The translations under genes were made by a program, and so were the position numbers. From contig JBPCRW010000168.1 in the NCBI GenBank assembly GCA_050996405.1, forward strand, positions 1 through 21,726: a DNA stretch of 21,726 nucleotides. Direction: 5' to 3'. The DNA comes from JBPCRW01 sp050996405 (GTDB lineage Bacteria > Acidobacteriota > Blastocatellia > Pyrinomonadales > Pyrinomonadaceae). Positions 1 to 6,983 of the stretch are shown here, one piece after another (within the stretch, counting starts at the first letter, position 1; every line of letters starts with the position of its first letter). The notes under the pieces are model-generated. The model ran no database searches, was not told the origin of the DNA, and worked only from the letters and a program-made list of their open reading frames with translations.

Positions 1-107
1 ACGCCGCTAAAAATATCCTAAAACGTGCGGTCGGGCTGACCGTTGGAACGCTAACGTATCTCAATAGAGACAGCGTAGTTTCAGAATCTACAATCCATAC
101 GCTTTAG
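1..107 (+). CDS. tnpB: TnpB (IS200/IS605 OrfB) RNA-guided nuclease, C-terminal fragment cut by window edge
   Basis: An open frame enters from the left edge and stops at a TAG at 105-107. It begins, allowing for the split first codon, with N-A-A-K-N-I-L-K-R and continues with G-T-L-T-Y-L-N-R-D-S-V. This matches the very end of TnpB/OrfB proteins, where the last RuvC motif (D-x-N-A-A) is followed by a short G-T-x-x-Y-x-x-x-D-x-V tail. TnpB is an RNA-guided DNA nuclease carried by IS200/IS605-family transposons, and its guide (omega) RNA overlaps the 3' end of the gene. The hairpin at 88-119, which contains the stop codon, fits that arrangement. Only about 35 residues are visible, so the family call rests on a short motif and the adjacent hairpin. 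Confidence 0.6.
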   Translation, partial: AAKNILKRAVGLTVGTLTYLNRDSVVSESTIHTL

Positions 108-119
108 CGTTGGTTGTAG
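88..119 (+). mobile_element. Right-end hairpin of an IS200/IS605-type element / 3' end of omega RNA
   Basis: An inverted repeat runs from CTACAA at 88 to TTGTAG ending at 119. The inner arms are ACGCT and AGCGT around a TT loop, with two one-base bulges on the left arm. It overlaps the stop of the TnpB-like frame. IS200/IS605 elements end in subterminal hairpins rather than terminal inverted repeats, and the right cleavage site lies a few bases beyond the hairpin. A TCAA at 124-127, the same tetranucleotide as the IS608 right cleavage site, is a candidate boundary. If so, sequence from about 128 onward would be host DNA and would also be the guide of the omega RNA. The boundary is inferred. 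Confidence 0.5.
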
Positions 120-120
120 A

Positions 121-441
121 GTGTCAATCGGCGTATATGAAATGGACGCGGCGGGAACGGTGGTCTACCACAAATCGATGACGGATAGCCGAACAAATGA
201 ATCCGAGCCGAATTTAATCGGACGCAATTTTTTTGACGAAATCGCCGCCTTTCAAAATTTTATGGATTTCCGGCGACGATTTAAATGTTTTGTCGGCGAT
301 TCGCATCCGGCGGACGAATTTAATTTCGACTTTTATCTTCGGGAACAAATTCTTGAAATCAAAGTCAAACTGGTGCGCGCGCGCGAGCGGCAGGATAACA
401 AAAACAGCAATTTAATAATCGTTGACATCAGAAAAGTCTGA
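121..441 (+). CDS. PYP-like PAS domain protein, probably N-terminally truncated by IS insertion
   Basis: The protein is about 106 residues from a GTG at 121. From I-G-V-Y-E-M-D onward it follows the photoactive yellow protein (PYP) type of PAS fold: a first strand ending D-A-A-G-T-V-V-Y, then L-I-G-R-N-F-F-D-E-I, then a basic helix, then F-N-F-D-F, K-V-K-L-V-R-A and a last strand I-I-V-D-I-R-K-V. PYP carries its chromophore on a Cys in the loop after the N-F-F-K-D-V motif. Here that loop reads A-A-F-Q-N-F and has no Cys, so it should not bind p-coumarate. PYP-like proteins normally have about 20-25 more residues at the N-terminus. Here the frame is cut at the IS right end, and no good ribosome site precedes the GTG. 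The gene may be a remnant. The regulator gene starts 49 bp downstream. Confidence 0.5.
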   Translation: MSIGVYEMDAAGTVVYHKSMTDSRTNESEPNLIGRNFFDEIAAFQNFMDFRRRFKCFVGDSHPADEFNFDFYLREQILEIKVKLVRARERQDNKNSNLIIVDIRKV

Positions 442-490
442 TTCGAGATTGAAGACGAAAAGCGATTTATTCAAGGGAAGGTTAAAATTA

Positions 491-1297
491 ATGCAGAACG
501 ATTCCGGTCATAGTTTTAATTACACCGTAAAAAACTCGTTTAAAAATCAAACGCGAAATCGTCAATCATTAGCGGCGGCAATCAAACTTAAAGGAAAACT
601 GCCGGACGCGGATGCTTTGCCGAATCAGATTATCAATTCGCTGCCTTCGGTGGAATTCGCGTATTTTTTATCGTTTGCGAAAAGAATAAATCTCTCCGCC
701 AGTGAAAGCATTTACCGGCACGGCGATAATATCGAATCCGTCTATTTTCCCGAAACCGCCGTTCTTTCTCAATTTCAGGTTTTGGAAGACGGCAGAACCT
801 GCGAAATCGCCATGATTGGCAGAGAAGGTTTTGTCGGCTTGCCGAAGATATTCGCTTCGGCGACGGCAAATTGCTGGACCGAAGTTTCGGTTGCCGGAAG
901 CGCGTTGAAAATCGACGGCGAACTGTTCCGGCATAAATTCAGCACCAACAGCCTGCTGCGGGCGAAAATGAACGAATACGCCAATTACTACATCGAACAG
1001 CTTTCGCAAAGAATCGTCTGTAATTATTTCCATCAGATAAAGGAACGTTTTTGCAGTTGGCTTTTAATGCTTCAGGATCGCCGCAAGGACAATAAATTTT
1101 CGTTCACGCATGAAGGAATCGCCCGCCTGCTCGGTGTCCATCGCCCAAGTTTAAGCGGCATAGCGAAAGAACTTCAGCAGAAGGAAATAATTTCTTATTC
1201 ACGCGGGCAAATTATTATTCTTGACCGAAAAAAACTGGAAACTTCCGCCTGCGCCTGCTGCCTGACCTCCAGAAATCACTTTGCCGCGACTAATTGA
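491..1297 (+). CDS. Crp/Fnr family transcriptional regulator
   Basis: A 268-residue protein with an N-terminal cyclic-nucleotide-binding beta-roll (about residues 55-150; Y-R-H-G-D, V-Y-F-P, M-I-G-R-E-G-F-V-G) and a C-terminal winged helix (about 180-250). The winged helix has L-A-R-L-L-G-V-H-R-P-S-L recognition-helix features and S-R-G-Q-I-I-I-L-D-R at the wing. It belongs to the large environmental Crp subfamily that typically reads E-G-F-V-G and R-G-R-I-x-I-L-D-R. The ligand-contact residues of true CRP are not evident, so the effector is unknown. The tail carries three cysteines (254, 256, 257). I chose the ATG at 491 because an A-rich GGGAAGG sits about 10 bases upstream. An in-frame TTG at 422 would overlap the PAS gene and lacks a ribosome site. 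The gene is co-directional with the PAS gene and may have been its output partner. Confidence 0.85.
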   Translation: MQNDSGHSFNYTVKNSFKNQTRNRQSLAAAIKLKGKLPDADALPNQIINSLPSVEFAYFLSFAKRINLSASESIYRHGDNIESVYFPETAVLSQFQVLEDGRTCEIAMIGREGFVGLPKIFASATANCWTEVSVAGSALKIDGELFRHKFSTNSLLRAKMNEYANYYIEQLSQRIVCNYFHQIKERFCSWLLMLQDRRKDNKFSFTHEGIARLLGVHRPSLSGIAKELQQKEIISYSRGQIIILDRKKLETSACACCLTSRNHFAATN

Positions 1298-1373
1298 TTT
1301 GAATTTATCGGAAATCACTTTCTCGACGGAATTTTTAAAGACGGAAGGGCGAGAAGGCATTTTAATAAATTTT

Positions 1374-2189
1374 TTAACGGAATGCGGAAATGTTTAAACC
1401 GTAGCGTTCGTCGAGGTCTTTTTCGACCGCTTCGTTGACGTTTTTCAGATTATTCAAACGGCGTTCGGCTTTTTTGATGTGCGATTTCGTGCGTTCCGCC
1501 ATTTGCCGGAAAAGATTTCTGCCTTCGATTTGTTCGGCGCGCACTTTTTCGCGCAAAGTGTAAAGTTCGGAAAATTCGGTTTCCGTTTTTTCGGTTTTGA
1601 GTGATTTTAGGCGATTCGCAACCTGTGAAATTTGACGAATCGCGCGAACGAGTTCGTCGCCGATTGAATCGCCTTTTACAAGGTCGGGACTGTCGCGGTA
1701 TTCCTCGACCAATTCTTTTAAACGCCGTTCGTTACCATCGGAAAACGCATCGTTTAATTCAGCCATCAACTCCGTGCGCCGCCCGCGTTCTTCCGCATCC
1801 AACGCCAGATCTGGATGAATCAGACGCGCGAGTTTGTGATAAGTTTTGCGCTGTTCCGGTGTCGGATTATATTTGTTCGAGCAAGCCTGAAAAACTTCTT
1901 CCTCGTCAATCGCCGATTCTTCGGCGCGTTTGCGGGCTTCTTCCGCTTTGCGTTTTATTTCCTCGTCGTCAGGATTTAATTTAACCTCTTCTTCGGCAAT
2001 CTGCGCTTCGATTTCGTCGAGTTCGGCGTAAAGCTGCCCGACTTCCATCGTATAATTCGCCTCGAACTGTTCGAGTTCGGCACGCAGTTCGGTCATTTCT
2101 TCTTCCCGAAAAGCGAGCGTTTCCTTCAAGCGTTCCAACTTGCGCTTTTTCTTTTCGAGTTCGATTTCTTCCGGCGATATGACGTTCAT
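1374..2189 (-). CDS. J-domain-like coiled-coil protein
   Basis: A 271-residue, strongly charged protein without a signal peptide. Residues 8-100 form a long coiled coil rich in Glu, Lys and Leu. Residues about 110-155 look like a J domain: a Y-H-K-L-A-R-L-I helix is followed by the HPD tripeptide at 125-127 and then by a second helix with E-L-N-D-A-F. Residues 180-262 are a second coiled coil. J domains stimulate Hsp70 (DnaK) ATPase through HPD, so this could recruit DnaK to an unknown client or scaffold. It is not DnaJ itself: the Gly/Phe region, zinc fingers and C-terminal substrate domains are missing. The gene is convergent with the Crp-type regulator; the 76-bp gap between them holds no clear terminator. 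Confidence 0.7.
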   Translation of the reverse strand: MNVISPEEIELEKKKRKLERLKETLAFREEEMTELRAELEQFEANYTMEVGQLYAELDEIEAQIAEEEVKLNPDDEEIKRKAEEARKRAEESAIDEEEVFQACSNKYNPTPEQRKTYHKLARLIHPDLALDAEERGRRTELMAELNDAFSDGNERRLKELVEEYRDSPDLVKGDSIGDELVRAIRQISQVANRLKSLKTEKTETEFSELYTLREKVRAEQIEGRNLFRQMAERTKSHIKKAERRLNNLKNVNEAVEKDLDERYGLNISAFR

Positions 2190-2216
2190 AATGGAATTTT
2201 AACGTAAAGAAACAAA

Positions 2217-2244
2217 TTGAAAAAGTCCGACAAAAGAGTATAGT
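2217..2244 (+). promoter_or_regulatory. Putative sigma70-type promoter of the DUF433 gene
   Basis: TTGAAA at 2217-2222 and TATAGT at 2239-2244 are separated by 16 bases. Transcription would start near 2251, only a few bases before the ATG at 2254, and no ribosome site is present. This suggests a leaderless or nearly leaderless message. Prediction by eye only. Confidence 0.45.
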
Positions 2245-2253
2245 TAAATTGCT

Positions 2254-2487
2254 ATGAAAATCCGCGATTTAATCACGATTGACTCTGAAATTCTGAGCGG
2301 AACGCCCGTTTTCAAAAATACGCGAATGCCAATTCAATCGCTTTTCTGGCATCTCGAAAACGGCGTGACGATTGACGATTTTCTGGAAGATTTTCCATCG
2401 GTCAGCAAAGAGCAGGTCATTCAACTTCTGGAGTTATCAAACAAAATAGTTTCTACTGCGGTTGGATTTATCGAAATACAAAAATAA
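2254..2487 (+). CDS. DUF433 family antitoxin-like protein
   Basis: A 77-residue protein matching DUF433 along its length: I-T-I-D-S-E-I-L-S-G-T-P-V-F near the N-terminus, T-R-M-P-I-Q-S-L-F next, then the D-F-L-E-D-F-P-S-V-S helix-turn-helix-like segment ending in Q-V-I-Q-L-L-E-L. DUF433 proteins are usually antitoxin-like partners of a PIN/Mut7-C-type protein (DUF5615) encoded immediately downstream. Here no toxin frame follows; a palindrome and a convergent gene occupy that place, so this is an orphan copy. The stop codon lies inside the left arm of the palindrome. Family assignment is firm; a toxin-antitoxin role is not shown here. Confidence 0.8.
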   Translation: MKIRDLITIDSEILSGTPVFKNTRMPIQSLFWHLENGVTIDDFLEDFPSVSKEQVIQLLELSNKIVSTAVGFIEIQK

Positions 2488-2556
2488 AACAGGATAGACA
2501 GGATTTACAGGATTTGATTTTTATCCTGAATATCCATGTCCATCCTGTTTTATTTT
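2480..2556. repeat. Word-repeat palindrome 1 (CAGGAT family) between convergent genes
   Basis: The left arm repeats the word ACAGGAT three times at 9-10 bp intervals (about 2488-2513). The right arm carries the complementary ATCCTG and ATCC words (about 2523-2548). The outer 16 bases, AAAAATAAAACAGGAT, are perfectly complementary to ATCCTGTTTTATTTTT at 2541-2556. The inner arms pair with a few mismatches and bulges around an AT-rich loop. The arms include the stop codon of the DUF433 gene. The T-rich right flank could make it act as a terminator for that gene. Confidence 0.8.
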
Positions 2557-2599
2557 TTTGTTAAGAGTTTCGACACGCGAAACTTAAATTTCAGTTTTA

Positions 2600-3742
2600 T
2601 CAGCCTTCGATTTCGGTGAACTTGCTCTCGGCAAGTTTTTCCGCGTCGGCGATTGCTTTTAGATTTTTGCTTTCGACTTCCGACAGCATTTCGTCTTTGA
2701 AATCGGGGTTCGGTTTATACCAACTCATTTCGGTAAAAGATTTTTGAAGTTTCACGTCTTTAAAAATTCGTCCGTGACGCGCGTAAATTTCGTTTCGCAG
2801 CATTCGCAAATCTTCGGCGAAAAGCCCTTCAAACAAATCTTCCGTGACGGGCTGCGTCGCCAATTGCTCGCGGATTTTGTTTTCGTAACTCTCAATCGTT
2901 TTAACGTTTTGCTCTTCAATCGGATTGAGTTTTATTTTCGACTGGTCTTTGACGGGTTTATACCAATCCTGCCACATATAAAACGCTCGATAGCCGGGCG
3001 TGGAAAAAGTTTTTCCGTGACGCGCAAAAAACTCGTTTCGCATAATTCGCAGTTCGTTTAAGGTCGCGCCTTCGAGCATTTTTTCCGACAGCAAAACGTT
3101 TTGAAACTTGTCCATATCGCCTGGGGAGACGGCGACTTTGCGCTGTTTGTCGCGGGCTGTGCGAATCGTCGTCAAATTTTTGCGGTCAATCTCGGACAAT
3201 ACGGACGGGTCGTAATTCGGATTCGGTTTATACCAGTAGCGATCCTCGAAATATTTTTGCAGCCAAGGCTCGTCCGCAAAAGTTTTGCCGTGAATCGCTT
3301 CCATTTCCGCGATTAAAACGCTCCATTCGGCGGCGGTGTTCGGCGAAAGATTTTCTTCCGCGATTTTCTTTTTTTCCCAAAAACGCAAATCGCCGGGCTG
3401 TATAAAATCGTGTTTGATGGCTTCGGCTTCACGAATCAAATCGATGTTGCGGCGTTCGTTTGCGGTCAGAATATCGTTGCTGAAATTCGGGTTCGGTTTA
3501 TACCAAGCCTGCCGCGCCAGATAATTTTGAATCGTTTGTTCTTTAAAAATTCGCCCGCGTTTGCCGAAAACGATGCCGCGCAGTTTTCCCAAATCTTCCA
3601 ATTCCAGTTTGGCGAGTTCGGGTTTGGTCACAATCTTTTTCGAGAAATCAAACGTCTGCCATTTTTTCAGATTAGCCTGTGCGAAAACGTTTGCGGTAAA
3701 TATCAACACGCAGAGCCAGACAATAAAAATTTTTCGTTTCAT
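2600..3742 (-). CDS. Secreted protein with four tandem YARHG domains
   Basis: A 380-residue protein with a clear signal peptide (basic start, hydrophobic core, cleavage near V-F-A-Q at 20-23). It holds four YARHG-type units at about residues 44-106, 134-197, 224-288 and 303-368. Each has a leading L-x-x-L/M-R-N-E helix, an A-R-H-G-K/R-x-F core, an aromatic W-Y-K-P segment, and an L-S-x-x-E-x-x-N end. Units 3 and 4 keep the canonical A-R-H-G; unit 1 reads G-K-R-G and unit 2 reads A-I-H-G. YARHG is an extracellular domain of unproven function, often found once at the C-terminus of cell-envelope proteins. Nothing else is present here, so the protein is a pure repeat of this module. It lies 53 bp downstream of the OsmC gene on the same strand and may share its transcript. 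Confidence 0.8.
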   Translation of the reverse strand: MKRKIFIVWLCVLIFTANVFAQANLKKWQTFDFSKKIVTKPELAKLELEDLGKLRGIVFGKRGRIFKEQTIQNYLARQAWYKPNPNFSNDILTANERRNIDLIREAEAIKHDFIQPGDLRFWEKKKIAEENLSPNTAAEWSVLIAEMEAIHGKTFADEPWLQKYFEDRYWYKPNPNYDPSVLSEIDRKNLTTIRTARDKQRKVAVSPGDMDKFQNVLLSEKMLEGATLNELRIMRNEFFARHGKTFSTPGYRAFYMWQDWYKPVKDQSKIKLNPIEEQNVKTIESYENKIREQLATQPVTEDLFEGLFAEDLRMLRNEIYARHGRIFKDVKLQKSFTEMSWYKPNPDFKDEMLSEVESKNLKAIADAEKLAESKFTEIEG

Positions 3743-3795
3743 ATTTTTGTTTTTAAAGAAATCCGCCCTTGCTCACGCGCGGGCTTCTGCCTTAC

Positions 3796-4215
3796 TCATT
3801 CGACTTCGACAATTTCAAAACTCGTTTTTATCTCCGCCGTCGGACGCACCGTCGCGGCGACCGAACAATATTTCGTGTCGGAAAGTTCGATTGCCTGCGC
3901 GACCGCCCGCGCGGAAATGTTGCGTCCATACACGATATGGTGAATCTCAAATTTCGTGAATGCTCGCGGATATTCTTCGCGGCGCGTTCCCATAATTTCG
4001 ACGCGATAATTTGTCACGATTTGCCGTTTTTTCTGCAAAATCGAAACGACATCCGATGCCGTGCAAGCCCCGACGGAAACCAGCAACATTTCGAGCGGCG
4101 ACGGCGCGGATTTTCTATCTCCTTTTGTATCCATTATTTGCGCGTGACCGCTCGGAGTTGTGCCGATAAAAAACTCGTCGCCCGCGTATTGAATTGTCGC
4201 TTTATATTCCGCCAT
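3796..4215 (-). CDS. OsmC family peroxiredoxin-like protein
   Basis: A 139-residue cytosolic protein with the OsmC/YhfA signature. The stretch S-A-P-S-P-L-E-M-L-L leads to the first catalytic cysteine in G-A-C51-T-A-S-D-V-V, and the second is in K-Y-C117-S-V-A. In OsmC/Ohr enzymes these two cysteines reduce peroxides through a disulfide cycle, with a nearby Glu (here probably E42) helping. The I-L-Q-K-K-R-Q segment after the first Cys points to the YhfA-like subgroup rather than Ohr. Length is normal for the family. A promoter is predicted at 4259-4286, and AAAGG lies close before the ATG. The gene is divergent from the Gly-zipper gene. Confidence 0.88.
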   Translation of the reverse strand: MAEYKATIQYAGDEFFIGTTPSGHAQIMDTKGDRKSAPSPLEMLLVSVGACTASDVVSILQKKRQIVTNYRVEIMGTRREEYPRAFTKFEIHHIVYGRNISARAVAQAIELSDTKYCSVAATVRPTAEIKTSFEIVEVE

Positions 4216-4258
4216 TTAACGCCTTTAATAGAACGCCGAATCAAATAAATTTTGCGTG

Positions 4259-4286
4259 ATTGTAGCATAAAATTTTCTACTTCCAA
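4259..4286 (-). promoter_or_regulatory. Putative sigma70-type promoter of the OsmC gene
   Basis: On the minus strand TTGGAA (4286-4281) and TACAAT (4264-4259) are separated by 16 bases. The start would lie near 4252, giving a leader of about 37 bases. The 185-bp gap to 4401 also must hold the promoter of the divergent gene, but I see no convincing hexamer pair for it. Confidence 0.4.
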
Positions 4287-4400
4287 CATCTTTTTTCCGG
4301 CAGACGCATCTTAAATTATGGCAACCCGAATTTATGGTATGAAAAATGCTGTCGGGATGACGGTTCGAGAAGTTGTTTTTCTGTTTAGGAAGGAGAAAAA

Positions 4401-6059
4401 ATGAATAGAGTAAGGAACGGTTTCGCGCTGGTTTTGTCAATCGGTTTGATATTTTTGGGTTTATTTTCGCAAGCTAATGCCCAGAATCGCGGCAATCAGC
4501 GGCAGGTCAACGGAATTCTGCGAAGTTTGAATGTCAAAGTTGATACTTTTCGCAACGATTTGGATAACGAATATCAACGTTCGACGATAGGCGGCGACAA
4601 CCAAAATCAGATAAATAATTATCTGGACACGCTGCAAAATAATCTGAGCGATTTTCAGGGAAAAGTTGACCGTCAGCGCGAAACGGCGGACGACGTTTCA
4701 CAGGTTTTGCAGACGGCGAAAAACATCGATGATTTTATCGCCCAAAGCGGTTTTACCACTAAACTTCGCCGCGAATGGACGGATTCCCGACCTCTATTTG
4801 ACCAGTTAGCAACAAGTTATGGCGTTTCCCCTTACTGGAACACGCGCGGCGGCTCGCAATATCCGAACGGCAATTATCCGCCGCCCGCGAACGGCGGCAA
4901 TTATCCGCGCGGCGGAAATAATTATCCGAACGGCAATTCTTACAACGACGGTTTGACGGGAACATATCAATTGGACGTTTCGAGAAGCGAAGACACGCGC
5001 GACATTGCCGAAAAAGCCATCAACGGCGTTGACCAGCAAAAGCGCGACGAATCGCGTCAGGATTTGGAAGAAAAACTGCGCGCGCCGGAGCAGTTGGCGA
5101 TTGACGCGCGCGGCAATCAAGTGACGCTGGCTTCGTCGCTCGCCTCGCAAGTCACTTTCACGGCAGACGGCAGCGACCGCAACGAAACTTTGCCGGACGG
5201 CAGAAATTTAAGACTTAGAACAACGCTGCGCGGACAGGAATTGACTGTTTCGAGCGTCGGCGGCGACAACGATTACACGGTGATTTTTTCATCAATTGAA
5301 AACGGCAAAAGTTTGAAAGTAACGCGCCGCATTACGACCGATTATTTGAATCAGACGGTTTTTGCCGAAAGCGTTTATAACAAAACCGACCAGGCGGCGC
5401 GGTTCGATATTTACGACAATCAAACTGGAAATAATCCGACCGTTGCCAATAACCCTAACGGAAATTACCCAAATGGAAACTATCCGAACAGCAATCCGCC
5501 TGTTACCAGAAACGGCAGCAACGGGCAATTCGTCGTGCCGAACGGAACGATTTTAACCGCGCGTCTGGAAAACGATATTTCAACAAATGTTTCGCAGAAC
5601 AACGACCATTTTCGGATGACCGTCACCGCTCCGAATCAATATCAGGGCGCGGTTATCGAAGGCTATCTGTCGGGCATCAACCGTTCGGGAAAAGTTTCGG
5701 GTCGTTCGCAGTTGACGTTCAATTTTGAAACGATTCGTTTGACGAACGGCAATACTTACGACTTCGGCGGATTTTTGCAGAGCGTCACCGATACGGAAGG
5801 CAAAACTGTTCAGGTTGATACCGAAGGCACGGCAAAAGGCACAAACCAAACTAAAACGACGGAGGTGCGCGGCGCAATCGGCGCGGGATTAGGCGCAATC
5901 ATCGGCGCAATCGCGGGCGGCGGCAAGGGCGCGGCAATCGGCGCAATCTTAGGCGGCGCGGGCGGCGCGGGTTCGGTTTATGTTCAAGGCAAAGACGACC
6001 TTGAATTAAAATCCGGCTCGTCAATTACGGTGCAATCATCGTCGCCGAACAGACCGTAA
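4401..6059 (+). CDS. Secreted protein with Asn/Gly/Pro linkers and C-terminal glycine zipper
   Basis: A 552-residue exported protein with a signal peptide ending A-N-A-Q (25-28) and a strong AGGAAGGAG ribosome site just before the ATG. Residues 30-140 are helical. Residues about 150-180 and 350-368 are low-complexity linkers built from Y-P-N-G-N units. Between them lies a beta-rich domain with T-G-T-Y-Q-L-D-V-S-R-S and R-R-I-T-T-D. Residues about 375-485 form another beta domain (N-G-T-I-L-T-A-R-L ... Y-L-S-G-I-N-R-S-G-K). The C-terminal 490-525 stretch is a glycine zipper (G-A-I-G-A-G-L-G-A-I-I-G). Glycine zippers usually insert in or pack against membranes, so this may be an outer-membrane or periplasm-anchored protein. 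No specific function is recognised. A clear terminator follows at 6085. Confidence 0.7.
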   Translation: MNRVRNGFALVLSIGLIFLGLFSQANAQNRGNQRQVNGILRSLNVKVDTFRNDLDNEYQRSTIGGDNQNQINNYLDTLQNNLSDFQGKVDRQRETADDVSQVLQTAKNIDDFIAQSGFTTKLRREWTDSRPLFDQLATSYGVSPYWNTRGGSQYPNGNYPPPANGGNYPRGGNNYPNGNSYNDGLTGTYQLDVSRSEDTRDIAEKAINGVDQQKRDESRQDLEEKLRAPEQLAIDARGNQVTLASSLASQVTFTADGSDRNETLPDGRNLRLRTTLRGQELTVSSVGGDNDYTVIFSSIENGKSLKVTRRITTDYLNQTVFAESVYNKTDQAARFDIYDNQTGNNPTVANNPNGNYPNGNYPNSNPPVTRNGSNGQFVVPNGTILTARLENDISTNVSQNNDHFRMTVTAPNQYQGAVIEGYLSGINRSGKVSGRSQLTFNFETIRLTNGNTYDFGGFLQSVTDTEGKTVQVDTEGTAKGTNQTKTTEVRGAIGAGLGAIIGAIAGGGKGAAIGAILGGAGGAGSVYVQGKDDLELKSGSSITVQSSSPNRP

Positions 6060-6084
6060 GCGGTTAGCAGAAAACTGTCAGCGG

Positions 6085-6112
6085 AAGCCTCGTTTTTAAA
6101 GCGAGGCTTTTT
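6085..6112 (+). terminator. Rho-independent terminator of the Gly-zipper gene
   Basis: The stem AAGCCTCG (6085-6092) pairs with CGAGGCTT (6102-6109) around a nine-base loop and runs into a T-tract. It lies about 25 bases after the stop at 6059. Confidence 0.85.
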
Positions 6113-6176
6113 ACTTTGATTATTTGTTTGCTTCCATATTTTCATAGATAATTACTTGTTCCAGCATCCGAAATTT

Positions 6177-6983
6177 ATGCAATTGATTCCCGAAGAAATT
6201 GAAATTTATCGTGACCGGAAATGGCGGCGCGAGGAGGCTTTGAAAGTTGAACGGGCGATGGATGTCGAGCGGATGATTGAAGATTTGGGATTTTGTCTGA
6301 CGCTGACCGATTCGCGCACGCCGATACCGTCGGTTTATTTGGCGGTTTGCGGTCGCCGTGACACTTTCGCGCCGCGCAACGTTCAAAAAGATTATGAAAT
6401 GAGTTTGGCGTGGACGCTCAAGGATGAAGTGATACGGCGCGGAAAATTTTATTACGCGAAACTTGTCAAAGGGCGTTCGATGTTCGTCGCGCCGCGTCTC
6501 GTGCCGTTTTTTAACGCCGTCTGGGGAGTTCCGAAATCAAAGGAAAAAGAAGTTTTGTCGCCGGAAGCGAATAAAATTCTAAAAATTTTGCGCAAGGAAT
6601 GGGAAATAGGAACGGCGGATTTACGCGGCGAAGCGAAAATCGAAGATCGAAAAAAATTGACACGGGCTTTGGAAGAATTGCAGCGCGCGTTAAAAGTTAT
6701 TCCGCAGGAAGTTTTATACGAGCCGCGATTTACATACATCTGGACTTTGGCGGAAGCGCGTTTTCCGAAAGAACTGGCGAAGAAAATCAGCCGCGCGGAA
6801 GCCGTTAAAGAACTCGCCCGCTGCTTTCTGGAAATGAACGCGCTGACCCTGCGCGGCGATTTCGCAAAGGCTTTCGGACTGACGCGCAAGGAAGCGGGCA
6901 AAGCCAATCACGCATTGGTCGCCGAAGGATTTGTCGAACGATTGGCGTTGGGAGTTTATCGCTTAAAATCGCTCGGAAAATAA
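6177..6983 (+). CDS. AlkZ/YcaQ-related winged-helix protein
   Basis: A 268-residue soluble basic protein. Residues 1-60 are helical and charged; residues 60-120 contain A-W-T-L-K-D-E-V and F-Y-Y-A-K-L-V-K-G-R, followed by W-G-V-P-K. The second half looks like two winged helices, at about 128-195 (L-S-P-E-A-N-K-I-L-K-I-L) and 205-262 (L-R-G-D-F-A-K-A-F-G-L-T-R-K-E-A-G-K). This resembles the short proteins annotated as AlkZ-related; AlkZ/YcaQ (HTH_42) unhook DNA interstrand crosslinks. The protein is shorter than true AlkZ, and I do not see the catalytic Q-x-Q-type motif, so DNA binding is more likely than glycosylase activity. Start choice: ATG at 6177 over an in-frame TTG at 6156; neither has a good ribosome site. 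Family assignment is from memory of motif style. Confidence 0.55.
   Translation: MQLIPEEIEIYRDRKWRREEALKVERAMDVERMIEDLGFCLTLTDSRTPIPSVYLAVCGRRDTFAPRNVQKDYEMSLAWTLKDEVIRRGKFYYAKLVKGRSMFVAPRLVPFFNAVWGVPKSKEKEVLSPEANKILKILRKEWEIGTADLRGEAKIEDRKKLTRALEELQRALKVIPQEVLYEPRFTYIWTLAEARFPKELAKKISRAEAVKELARCFLEMNALTLRGDFAKAFGLTRKEAGKANHALVAEGFVERLALGVYRLKSLGK

Noticed and set aside
422..490. TTG at 422 as the start of the Crp/Fnr gene
   Set aside because: It overlaps the PAS gene, has no ribosome site and adds residues unlike the family. ATG 491 has GGGAAGG at proper spacing.
668..1033. Open frames on the minus strand inside the Crp gene
   Set aside because: Low-quality, Arg/Phe-rich shadow of a well supported gene, with no family features.
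2480..2556. CRISPR array
   Set aside because: Repeat words are 7-10 bp, spacers are absent, and the structure is a palindrome; the other three palindromes fail for the same reasons.
3750..3795. GCCC...GGGC hairpin between the OsmC and YARHG genes as a terminator
   Set aside because: Only about four outer pairs, a large loop and no T-tract directly after the stem.
4759..5150. Minus-strand frames inside the Gly-zipper gene
   Set aside because: Arg/Ala/Ile-rich shadows arising from the repetitive linker codons.
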